Shown here: in pieces, positions 9,323 through 18,617 of the stretch
Layout: each line of letters begins with the position of its first letter
Numbering within the stretch: the first letter of the stretch is position 1
Assembly (NCBI GenBank): GCA_000695325.1
Contig: AVPN01001058.1
Coordinates: 1 to 29,292, forward strand
DNA from: Pleurobrachia bachei
Lineage: Eukaryota > Ctenophora > Tentaculata > Cydippida > Pleurobrachiidae
DNA: 29,292 nt
Direction of reading: 5' to 3'
Position numbers and translations under genes: made by a program
Notes under the pieces: model-generated
Database searches by the model: none
Told to the model about the DNA's origin: nothing
Seen by the model: only the letters and a program-made list of their open reading frames with translations

Positions 9323-11165
9323 CTACCTGCCAACCTTATTATGAAAGGAATCTAGGAGTTTTTGGACGCGTGCCAGGATAATATCATTGGTTGAGGAACA
9401 CACTTTGTAGGGTGGCTTTAGTGTCACACATCCCGCTATACACAGGTACCCTGCTGATTCTCCTTCTCCTGAGGTATCCGCCGCCTGTGGATTAGGTTTG
9501 TGTTCGTTAATTATGAATCACCGTAATCCCGAAACAGAAGGTTTGGATTTCTTATTATTTTATAGTGTGTACTAAGATTCAACAAACCTCAATTGGTATC
9601 CTGTGTTTAGTAAAATGATCTAGAAGATCCTTTTGGACTTGATCCCAATCTCGAGATTCAACTTTATCTACCATTGAAGGAAAGTATGCCTTGTCTATCT
9701 CCTCTAGACAGTCAAACCTGTAAACCAAGATTGAACAGTAAGACCCTCGCTGTACCGGGAAGCTCGGGGGAAAGGGTTTTGCCCGGTAAATCGGGGTGCC
9801 CGGTAAATTGGGATCAAGTTATTGTTAATCCTCCCGTTAAATCAAGGTTTTGGTAATTTGGGGCTTGGTAAATCAGGGTTCGACTGTACTTGAATAATAT
9901 ATTACAAACATATTACGACACATAATAATTGTGTAGTACGTCTTGTTAAAACATATTGGTCATTGGACGTCACACAGAACTTTCTTGATCACAACAGATA
10001 AACAATCGCTGTTACGATATACCACGTGTCTCCGTAGCTTGATACTAGAAAGTTACAGATAAGAATGTACTAGATAGACCGTCATGCACCATGACCTAGC
10101 GGTATGCCGTATTGATAGATCTCTTCTTGCTTTACACTTACTACAGTGATTGTAAAGCAAGAAGCTCTCATTGCGGGGCATGCCGTTTTAACAATTCAGA
10201 CGATTGAGAGCATGAAGCTAAAGAGAATATTACAATCAGCTAACATAAGCCCTCGGCAGCAACTTTTTAACTCGGCCGATCTTTCTAAAATTACACCGAT
10301 GCGATTGATAGGAAGACTAGTACACACACAATGACTCACAATATATGTGTCTACAGTCGGCTGATTCTTGACACCAGCTGCTTAGAAGAAAAAGAAGAAG
10401 TCGGTTGCTGGACCCCGATTTACCAGGAGGATAAATTTCCCCCGATATATACCGGACAAAACCCTTTCCCCGAGCATCCCGGTAAATCGGGGTCCGACTA
10501 TACCACAAGGACACTGATCAGTGATCAAACAACACAACCCATACAAAGAAATACAAAATGATATTTATAGGACCCACGACCTCGTAAAAGATGCATGGGA
10601 TGAGTTGCGTAAGGTGCATCACGCCACGCCCAATTGAAAATCTGTGTTCTTGACATGATTATATATGCCTACCATGTTTTGCTCGACCTACGCTCACTTT
10701 CTCTCAGGTCCGCGAGGCCACATTTTGAAAAAAGAATGGTTGTAAAACAAATTTTTTAAATGTTTTGAACCGGGGGACGCGGACGAAGAGAGATAGGGTC
10801 GAACAAATCTTACCCAGGTTTTTCGACAATCGCCACATCTAGAACGGCAGAGGAGGGGATAAAGAGGGTGTCTGTCGGGGTGACCAAGATGATTGTCCCT
10901 GATTCTGGGTCAATCGTATAGACACGTCCCTCCACTTCACCGCCATCTGTAGAAAGTGTTGGTGATATGTCCATACATATATGGGGATATATGATATCAA
11001 TTGACCATATATGGAGGTATAGCGTGATCATCTTTAGAAGGAGATCAGGAGAGAGTCTAGATCATACTTCAGTGGAATATTCTAGAGAGAAAGTTTGGGA
11101 AACACTAAACACTTACTTGATGCAAGTTGAATCTTGACAAGGCATCCCACGTCCCCAATTTTCAT
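9323..11165 (-). CDS. GEMIN6: Gemin6 (copy 2)
   Basis: Four exons, 11117-11165, 10814-10946, 9588-9717 and 9323-9484, close in phase to 157 residues. Exons 1 and 2 match copy 1 except for a few bases at the 3' end of exon 2. Exon 3 carries changes such as ESRDWDQVQKD for ESRDWEHVRKD. Exon 4 has a net two-residue gain (ADTSGEGESAGYL against VADTSGSAGYL). The Sm-fold motif GRVYTIDPESGTIILV and the C-terminal CSSTNDIILARVQ are kept. An inverted-repeat element interrupts intron 2 in this copy only. Both copies being open suggests either two working genes or two alleles. Confidence 0.92.
9750..9890. mobile_element. MITE-like element present only in unit 2
   Basis: Contains several GGTAAATCGGGG/GGTAAATTGGG words in the opposite orientation to the other copies (for example CCCGGTAAATCGGGGTGCCC) and ends AAATCAGGGTTCGACTGTAC. 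The matching site in unit 1 (about 6345-6365) runs directly from the exon 3 acceptor into the TTGAATA and TATTACGAC segment, so unit 1 is the empty site. Confidence 0.75.
10123..10164. repeat. Perfect inverted repeat (hairpin), unit 2
   Basis: Same 14-bp arms as 6580-6615 with a longer 14-nt loop. The arms are unchanged between units while the loop differs. Confidence 0.85.
10410..10495. mobile_element. MITE-like element, copy B
   Basis: Starts GGACCCCGATTTACCAGGA and ends CCCGGTAAATCGGGGTCC. It sits at the position matching copy A of unit 1, so it predates the split of the two units, and it is about 50 bases shorter. Confidence 0.7.
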
Positions 11166-11381
11166 TATAATTATCAAGTCATCCCAGAGCTATTCAAAAT
11201 ATTAAGTCATTCATTACATATTATTTAGTCATATTGGTGACACAATGGCGGGGAATCATTTCACTGGAATATTGTATCGTTTTACAAAACTAACCCCTGA
11301 GTAGCAACAGAGCAGAGCTGTCAATTGTCATCCTCCTCCCGATACCCCCACTCCTAATACAACCACTCTTCCTTTTTTACC
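11166..11381. promoter_or_regulatory. Shared divergent promoter interval, unit 2
   Basis: Lies between GEMIN6 copy 2 (minus) and the intact kringle-Ig gene (plus). Same sequence as 7612-7827 by eye. Presumed bidirectional promoter from the head-to-head layout. Confidence 0.5.
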
Positions 11382-14225
11382 ATGTTGTTGTCAGTTTGTC
11401 TAGTTTTTATAGTCGGTCTGAATGCAGGAAGTGCCGAGGAGGATGATCGGTCTATTCGGTACAGGGGTTGTACAAGTGTGGCTGCGAATGGTTATCATTG
11501 TGTTAATTGGGAGACAGTGTTTAAATATCAGAATCGGAAACTAAGTGATGAACTTCGTGAATTGTACGGTAAGAAAATACCAGGAAATATACTTGTGCCA
11601 ATATAATGATCATGTGTAACCATGTGGTAACCATGGTAACTAGGTTTCCCTTCCCTTTATCACAAATCACGCCCTATATTAGGTATTGGCGACCACAGCT
11701 TCTGCCGTAACCTGGACCACGAAATGTACGGTCCCTGGTGTTACAGAAGGAAAATGAACGGCGGGTACGAAGAAACAACCTGCTACATTTCCCAGGTAAT
11801 GAAATTACCCAGAAACCGACCGAAACAAGCGAATAACCATTAACCAATCAGAACTCGTTATTTAGGTCACGTGACTTGTTATCAGCCAATTAGGGACCAG
11901 AATTTTTTTGATTCGGTCGGTTTCTGCACTTGAGCCATGCACCTTCAGGGCACACTATGAGGTACAGTCAAACCAAACCAAACCAAACCAAACATTCCCC
12001 CAGGAGCAACTGGATTTTACTGAACCAGACAGGGATCCAAAGTGTCCGAGGGAGAGCAGTCGGTCCATGGTTGTTGAAATCGAGGGTCGGCTCGGGGACA
12101 GGAAGGAGATTAAGTGTGTGGATGATTGTGAGATGATGACCAAGTGGGAGACGAAACCACCTTCAGCAGTAAGTATTCAAACTATCCCAATGACCAAGGT
12201 AGAGGGGTAATTTCGTTACAAAAGACTAACCCTATTTTACAATAGAAAAAACGATGAAACCTCTCACAGGTTCAACTATCGAATAGATCATTGCTGATTG
12301 AAGCGCTGACAAGGTCCGACGACGGGGAATATAGCTGCAGTTGTGGAGGTAGGTAGATGGCGAGCTAATAGCTGTTCTTGATTATATACCAACTATAATA
12401 AGGGGATTGAATAGATTCAAGATCTCCACTAGTGCCAGCGAAGTCATTTATAGCAACACAGCTTGGCCCCGATTTACCGGGAAAACCCCCTTTCGCCCGA
12501 GCATCTCGGTAAATCGATATCCGATTTGTTGTTTCGCCCAGGCACTTAAAGAACTAACATTACAATATATCTCTGCAGCGAAGAAAGTGGTTATCACCCT
12601 AAAGGTGGTCTCAGATCTTAAAACCAAGATCTCCGTCCCGGAGGGTTATCCAGCCCTGGTCTCATGTGGGGAGGGTTGTAGGGGAGACATTGAATGGACA
12701 ACACGGCCATCATCTGCAGTAAGTTTGATTAAACTATATAATATCTTAATCGCCTTTGAGGTAGAAACTTTCGTTCCGTTTTTCCCCGGAATGGCGGATT
12801 GTAAATGATTCACAAACACTACTGACAATATCTGATCGTGTTTAGGAGATACTGAAGAACGGTTCCCTGTGGATCGAATCTGTATCCGAAAAAGATCAGG
12901 ATGGCGGTCCTTACAGCTGTACCTGCGACGGTAATTAGATAGACCATCAAATTGTAGGGAAATCCCATCATTGATGGCTTTTCCCTACAACTTGCAATTT
13001 TCATCGTTTGTTTTCCTGCTTTGAGGCCCATAGTGATTGATCAAACGATATTTTCTAATTTCAACAACTTCTAGGTATCGAGGAAAGAGTTTCAATTGAA
13101 GTGTGTGAATGGTCAAAACTGGGAAAAGGATGTCGGTAAGAGTAACTTATTACTTTTAGTTTCTTCGAAGTGATCAACAATTATTGTGGGACCCCTGTTT
13201 ACTGGCCCCCGGACAAAATGGCTTCCCCCGAGTGCCCCGGTAAATCGGGGTATGAGTGTTAATCAATCAATCGACTCTAGTCCCACTCTAGTAATCACAT
13301 TACCTCCCTCTTTCCAGTATCATCCTGGAGTGTGGGGGAGAAACCTATACCGAGTGCCATGGTACAGATCACAACGACACCAGCAGTGGATCGGAGGGTA
13401 ACTCCAACGCCATTGTGGCAGGTGACCATGAGCCAACCTGTACCGGTAACAACTGTGGGTACTGCCAACAAAACACACTTGTCTGTGGAATGTTTGGGTT
13501 GTTTTCTGTCGCAGTGGTTGCCATGGTAGCCGGACTCTTTGTGAGGATGAGAATCAGAGCTGCGAAGATGGAGATAGGATCAGCTGGGTCACCCGGGGTT
13601 GGGACCTTCCGGAGGAAAGAAACGAATCACTACGAGGAAGCGATAGCTCTACCTAACCTGCCACCACCCGGTTACCATGGAAACAAACACGGTTACCATG
13701 GAAACAACAAACAACCACCAACCAAGATAGAGCACGGTGTGGTGATGGCGGGGGTGAGGGCTGCTAAAGCGGCACTGATCCGGAGTAAAGATTTCGGGAG
13801 CAAGGAGATAGCGGTTAGTGGAGCTAGCGAGGGAGATGGTGATGGGGGAGTTCACGCAGGAACTGTGACGTGAGTTTTGTAATTTAAATACCAATGATAC
13901 GATTTACATCATTATAAGTCTTCACTATGAATCATTCAGTAGTGAAGAACTATCACGATTATATCCAGAGCAGTAAGAAATATATATCCAAAATATACAA
14001 CCTTTGATCAGATACGGATCCAAACCATACTTCGCAAAATGTACATTCTAAACCATGATACTTTCCACGTTCAGGGCGGACTATCTACCGGGGGAGGTGT
14101 TATCATATGACGAGAACAGCTCTATTGAGGAGGAATGGAGCGTTAGACCTGATCCTCCCAGCAACTTTGCCGATTACTACCAAGGCGCTAGTGAATGGAG
14201 TGTTTTTGAGAGCCAAGAAGTGTAG
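11382..14225 (+). CDS. Kringle, two Ig-like domains, single-pass membrane protein
   Basis: Nine exons (11382-11568, 11683-11795, 12004-12168, 12270-12348, 12579-12718, 12846-12930, 13075-13135, 13318-13869, 14075-14225) close in phase to 510 residues. Residues 1-18 are a signal peptide (LLSVCLVFIVGLNAGSA). Residues 27-100 are a kringle: YRG, then HCVNW, HSFCRN, GPWCY and TTC. Residues about 101-182 and 183-257 are two Ig-like modules. Each has a paired Cys near the start (CVDDC; CGEGC), a Trp, and a D-G-x-Y-S-C-x-C end (DDGEYSCSC; DGGPYSCTC), and each is split at the same place by a phase 0 intron. A Cys-rich stalk follows, then a membrane segment at about 331-352 (MFGLFSVAVVAMVAGLFV) and a tail of about 155 residues with Pro/Gly/Tyr segments and an acidic end. 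There is no kinase domain. The layout suggests a surface receptor or adhesion protein; function unknown. An alternative exon 3 acceptor at 11935 keeps frame. AATAAA at 14384 may serve as poly(A) signal. Confidence 0.88.
11973..11993. repeat. (CAAAC)n microsatellite
   Basis: Four CAAAC pentamers just upstream of the exon 3 acceptor of the kringle gene. If the alternative acceptor at 11935 is used, this repeat is translated as an Asn-Gln-Thr-Lys-Pro-rich linker. Confidence 0.85.
12465..12523. mobile_element. MITE-like element, short copy D
   Basis: GGCCCCGATTTACCGGGA at the left and CTCGGTAAATCGATATCCGA at the right, in kringle-gene intron 4. Internally shortened relative to copy A. Confidence 0.6.
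13187..13251. mobile_element. MITE-like element, short copy E
   Basis: GGGACCCCTGTTTACTGGCC at the left and CCCCGGTAAATCGGGGTA at the right, in kringle-gene intron 7. The left arm is degenerate. Confidence 0.6.
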
Positions 14226-14393
14226 AGCGTTTGGACTCTTTTGTTGTGGTGTGGGAAATTTGAAGCAGTTGTCTGTCTTTGTAACAATGGACTTATTTTG
14301 TACGGTTTGGCCTGGGGGTTCGGGGGCAAATTGGGATAAAAATTGTTGACTGAAAACTCGATGATCATATCTTACAAAACAGTAATAAAAACC

Positions 14394-15790
14394 TCAATCA
14401 TATATTTTTCTTTTCGCCTTCACATCCTTCTCTTCTTTCTTATCTTTATTTTCATCTTCTTTTATCTTGAATAATTTCCTCCACAGTGTGTAATTCGCGA
14501 TCAATTCCTCCCGGATTTCAAAGCTCTTGTTCCCCATGTCCGATCCCTCAACTTCAATGTTTCTGTTGATAATTTTATGCTCTACTACTTCCTCTTGAGA
14601 GAGAATCCGGGCCGACATGATGTGTGGCTCGAAAATTAGCTTATCTGAAAAAATAAGAGTTTTTGTTTTTGTTTTTTACGATTCAATTCTAATTGTTTGA
14701 AGTTTACAAAACATGATTATGTTGTTTGGAGATGGTTTTGTTTTTAACTTACTGTAAGTGCGAAAACCGTTTCCCTCTCTCCGAGTTTCTAACGTTCTGT
14801 ATGCTGAAATAGATAGAAATTCTTTAACTTATATGTAGTTCGAACGAGGCTCACACATTGCTGTCTGGAAAACATAATAAATCATACAACATTGGTGACC
14901 ATTGCCAATAAGAAACTAACCAATAGAGGGAGAGTAGGGGCCATACATTTTAGGCTTACAAACTAACCAATAGAGGGAGAGTAGGGGCCGTACATTTTAG
15001 GTTTACAAAACCATCCCCTAAACGCGTCCAGGTAAATCTTCCCCTCGGCCTTGTTGAAGTAGAGGGTAGTGAGTGTTTTCCTACAGGTATTCTGACTAAA
15101 CTTCACGGCAAGAGTTGTCAGGGTCAGAGTTATGATCGACCATCTCATCATCTCCTGAAATTGATAATGAAACAAAATGGGGTTGACCTTGGTTTGATTT
15201 TATATAGCAGCTAACTCGGAGCAAGACTCTGTTGAACCGTTCAACCCAAAAAACACAACACTAGAGCCTTCATACCATGTGGTAACCTAGCAACACAACA
15301 CTATACCATGTCACCTAGCAACACTCACCTTCATGGAAGGATCCTCTTCATTCGGGTTAATCAAAATAGTGTCAACATATCCAGCAATCAGACAGACAGG
15401 TGTAGTAAATACCATGAAGAGAGCCCCGATACGGGCAAATCTGGCCTGGTTTAGACTTCCACTATTATCGTAAACCACAATACCATATTTAGAGACCCCT
15501 GTAGACAGTAAACATTTATTGGGGAAGTAATCTTGGCAAAGACCATACATACATATTATATTGATATTACAAATTGGAAGGGGGGGAAGGATATTACGAA
15601 GTTAAAGGAAGGGGAAATGTCAAAAATCCTTAAACAAAACAAGAAAATCTGATGATATTGGTTAGAAGAATAATAATTGTCTACCTTGTTTTGTTGTGCT
15701 AGACAGCCACCGTCTTGCAGGAAAAGTGGAGAGGTTATGACATCGTGATTGAAGGATATTCCGGTAACGAACTAACAGGTTTTGTAACAT
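14394..15790 (-). CDS. TMEM186/TMEM70-family mitochondrial membrane protein (A)
   Basis: Five exons, 15685-15790, 15329-15498, 14968-15154, 14753-14803 and 14394-14644, close in phase to 254 residues. The first 35 residues are Arg-rich, hydroxylated and free of acidic residues (MLQNLLVRYRNILQSR, then FPARRWLSS), typical of a mitochondrial presequence. Then come YGIVVYDNSG, a first membrane segment around RIGALFMVFTTPVCLIAGYV, a second around WSIITLTLTTLAV, and CRKTLTTLYFNKAEGKIYLD, the (R/K)-x-L-x-x-(L/I)-Y pattern seen after the second helix in TMEM186. The C-terminus is a long Lys/Glu-rich tail. Family members are known as assembly factors of respiratory complexes. Which subfamily it belongs to is not certain. 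Its 3' end faces the kringle gene 168 bp away. The exon 3 donor region is tandemly duplicated (see 14913-15007). Confidence 0.72.
14913..15007. repeat. 47-bp tandem duplication spanning a splice donor
   Basis: AAACTAACCAATAGAGGGAG and the following GGGGCC, TACATTTTAGG and TTACAAA words occur twice with a 47-bp offset and two or three base changes. The copied piece includes the 3' end of exon 3 of the TMEM186-like gene and its GTTAGT donor (minus strand), creating a second donor at 14921. Confidence 0.88.
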
Positions 15791-16092
15791 GTGATCTAGA
15801 AAAAACAATATCAGATATTACTCTAGATCTTAAGGACTGCAGCCTTACTGGTGGATAACAATTCAAAAGATTCGGACAGGAAATTGAATAAGTTAATGTA
15901 AAATAGAAAATATAATATAATGTACTTGGATTTAATACAATGTCAATAATGATTATAAAACATAGATTGATAGAAACAGAATTTAAAAACGGTTTATGAT
16001 AACTGTGGTTTTTCACCTGAACTCGGTCTGTTTGGAATAATTAATACTCTGATTTCTTTCTGCCTGACTCATCTCTCTCTTTCTTTCTTCTT
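15791..16092. other. Intergenic spacer, AT-rich
   Basis: 302 bases between two genes of the same strand. It should hold the promoter of the TMEM186-like gene and the 3' UTR of the zinc finger gene. Only a CT-rich stretch at 16070-16098 stands out. Confidence 0.6.
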
Positions 16093-17233
16093 TCACTCAT
16101 CTTCTCCAATTAGACTACTTAGTTCCATCATTATACTAGAACGACTCCTGTACTGATAGCCTGATTCAGCTCGCTCACCCGTGTGGATCTTCTTATGATA
16201 AACCAGGGTGCTCGGGTAAGCAAATCTTGCTCCACACTCCTCACACTTGTGAACCCTTCCATCATTAGCTTCCCTTCTCGGCACTCCTTGGATCCTTCCA
16301 TCATCAGATTCCCTCTTTGGCACGAGCATATCTATACGGTAGGTGTCTCTATGTTTCCCCTCAGGATTCACATAGCTTGAGGAGGAACATTTTATCTCAT
16401 CTCCTTGCTTGGCTTTAATTGTAGCACACTCCGGATGGCTCCTAATCCGTTTTGAAGATGGGAGAACATTCTTCTTTTCCTGTCTCACTATCTCCTTTTC
16501 CTGTCTTACATTCTTCTTTTCCTGGACCACATTCTTATTGTCTTGGATCAAGCTGGCTTTCTTCTGAGAATCCTTCCCTGAGAAACTCGCATTGGCTTTT
16601 CCTGAAAATAAAACAGTGTTACGAAATACGAAGAAAATAACAAGTACCATTAAAACATGTTTGAAATGCTTCTTCGCTTTTATTACCTTTTTTTGGGGAG
16701 GATGAAAGCTCCGATACCAGAGGTAAGTTAATCTCAGGAGTTTTAGAAACCAATTCCTCAACAATAGGCTTTTCCTCTTCACTACCACCAATCTCTAACA
16801 TTTCTTCATTGTGTGATGGTTTTTCTGACTTCTCATCGTCAATTACAGGCTTCTCATCTTCCATTTCAACGTCTGAAGGCCTTTCTAAGAACTCCAAATC
16901 AGCAAATGAGAGTTCAGCACCCATTTTCACAGTTTGAGTTTCCTCTTCAAGAGTTATAGTTGGTTCAGTTTGTACCGCTATCTCTACTCCCCGAGGTCTC
17001 ATGTTTTCGTGCCCGCACCACTCACACCGACAAACCAACTGAGAAACGGAGGGAGCTGGAAATCCCCCATCTGACGGTTCCATTTTAACCATTGGAAGGT
17101 TAACTATGATTGGTTCGGTTTTTATAAAGGGTCGTGGGATAACTGATTCCATGTCTATAGTGTCCATTTCCAGCACTTCATTGTAGGCTGCAGTGGATTT
17201 TGCTGATCTGGAGGGCTGTTTTCTTTTTGACAT
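16093..17233 (-). CDS. Single C2H2 zinc finger protein, acidic N-terminus
   Basis: Two exons, 16687-17233 and 16093-16601, join in phase 1 to 351 residues. One classical C2H2 finger lies at about residues 300-326: HKCEECGARFAYPSTLVYHK and KIHTGER, with Cys302, Cys305, His318 and His322. A Cys cluster CRCEWCGHEN near residue 70 may bind metal but is not a standard finger. The first half is very acidic and carries two psi-K-x-E sites (FIKTEP, MVKMEP), which suggests SUMO-regulated transcription control. Residues about 207-227 are three imperfect heptads (VQEKKN, VRQEKEI, VRQEKKN), and VPKRESDDGRIQG / VPRREANDGRVHK is a 13-residue tandem repeat just before the finger. I do not recognise an orthologue. 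Nuclear DNA-binding function is inferred from the finger alone. Confidence 0.8.
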
Positions 17234-17379
17234 GATGAGCTGTAAAAGATATAGGAGCTAGAGAGGAGATTATTTGAACACTGGCGAGAGAAAAATGGGG
17301 TAATAACCGACGTCTTTTGAAAAATCTTGTATCACATAAAGCTCGAATCACATTTTAACGTCAACATACACAGTATGCG

Positions 17380-18477
17380 AGTAGCAATGCAGAAAGCCAC
17401 TGTGTGTTACTCCACGTTTTAAGATGGCTGTATACAGATCATATCTGGTACCTAATTACATGTTCTACATGGTATTATGTCAATGACAGTACTCAACCCA
17501 ATACCCAGCCCCATATCTTTCTAACTTCCCTTCAAGTAGAATCTCCCCTTTTCTCTCCTTCTCTCACAGAGAGAAACTATTTTTTACCTATCTCTCAATA
17601 TCTCCTCATTATTTTTTAAATCTCTCCTTCTCTCTCCCTAACAAGAGAAAATGCGTGATAGACCACGCAGCTGATTAATTTCAAACATCCAGTTCCTAGC
17701 TCAGTAGCAAGGCAGAAAGCCACTGTGTGTTACTCCACGGTTGAAGATGGCTGTATACAGATCATATCGGGTACCTAAGGACATGTTCTACATGGTATTA
17801 TGTCAATGACAGTACGCAACCCAATACCCAGCCCCATATCTGTCTAACTTCCCTTCAAGTAGAATCTCCCCTTTTCTCTCCTTCTCTCACAGAGAGAAAC
17901 TATTTTTTACCTATCTCTCAATATCTCCTCATTATTTTTTAAATCTCTCCTTCTCTCTCCCTAACAAGAGAAAGTGCGTGATAGACCACGCAGCTGATTA
18001 ATTTCAAACATCCAGTTCCTAGCCCAGTAACAATGCAGAAAGCCACTGTTTGTTGCCACGTTTTAAGATGGCTGTATACAGATCATATCTGGGACCGAAA
18101 TACATGTTCTACATGGTATTATGTCAATGACAGTACGCAACCCAATACCCAGCCCCATATCTGTCTAACTTCCCTTCAAGTAGAATCTCACTTTTTCTCT
18201 CCTTCTCTCACAGAGAGAAACTATTTTTTCCCTATCTCTCAACATCTCCTCATTATTTTTTAAATTTCTCCTTCTCTCTCCTAACAAGAGAAAGTGCGTG
18301 ATAGACCACGCAGCTGATTAATTTCAAACAGCCAGTTCCTAGCCCAGTAGCAATGCAGAAAGCCACTGTGTGTTACTCCACGTTTTAAGATGGCTGTATA
18401 CAGATCATATCTGGGACCGAAATACATGTTCTACATGGTATTATGTCAATGACAGTAATCAACCCAATACCCAGCCN
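17380..18477. repeat. About 323-bp tandem repeat, 3.4 copies, cut by gap
   Basis: The phrase GCAGAAAGCCACTG starts a unit at about 17388, 17711, 18034 and 18354, giving periods near 323, 323 and 320 bp. Each unit contains AGATGGCTGTATACAGATC, a CT-rich block, and GCGTGATAGACCACGCAGC. Units differ by a few substitutions (for example TATCTGGTACC, TATCGGGTACC, TATCTGGGACC). The fourth unit stops at the NN gap. The open frames of 60-76 codons are translations of this repeat. Confidence 0.93.
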
Positions 18478-18479
18478 NG
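18478..18479. other. Assembly gap (NN)
   Basis: Two undetermined bases inside the fourth satellite unit. The sequence after it (GTGGTGGGACTCTTCTC) does not continue the satellite, so this is a join of unknown true length. Confidence 0.98.
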
Positions 18480-18531
18480 GTGGTGGGACTCTTCTCTAGT
18501 GCCGGCGATATCGCGATGCGATAGTCCCTTG

Positions 18532-18586
18532 TGGGCTTGCCGTAGGCAAGCCCAGGCACTCTGAGTAGTAGTAGTAGTAGTATACA
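18532..18586. repeat. Hairpin plus (GTA)n microsatellite
   Basis: GGGCTTGCC / GGCAAGCCC arms around GTA at about 18532-18552, followed by CACTCTGA and a run of GTA trinucleotides to about 18583. Lies just right of the assembly gap; no gene seen. Confidence 0.75.
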
Positions 18587-18617
18587 CAGTATGCACTTCA
18601 CAAAAACCCCCCAAATT

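Larger units (their letters stand above)
8104..11644. repeat. Tandem segmental repeat, unit 2
   Basis: Second copy of 4737-8090. It differs by an inserted inverted-repeat element near 9725-9890, about 60 extra bases before GEMIN6 exon 2 (10740-10805), about 29 extra bases upstream of NICN1 exon 4 near 8245-8275, and six extra coding bases in GEMIN6 exon 4. The last 0.8 kb looks identical to unit 1. After 11644 the sequence is unique and carries the rest of the kringle gene. Confidence 0.92.

Noticed and set aside
17404-18263. Repeated 71-76-codon plus-strand open frames of nearly the same sequence
   Set aside because: They recur with the 323-bp satellite period and include the CT tract of each unit; the frame has no matching splice sites or family.
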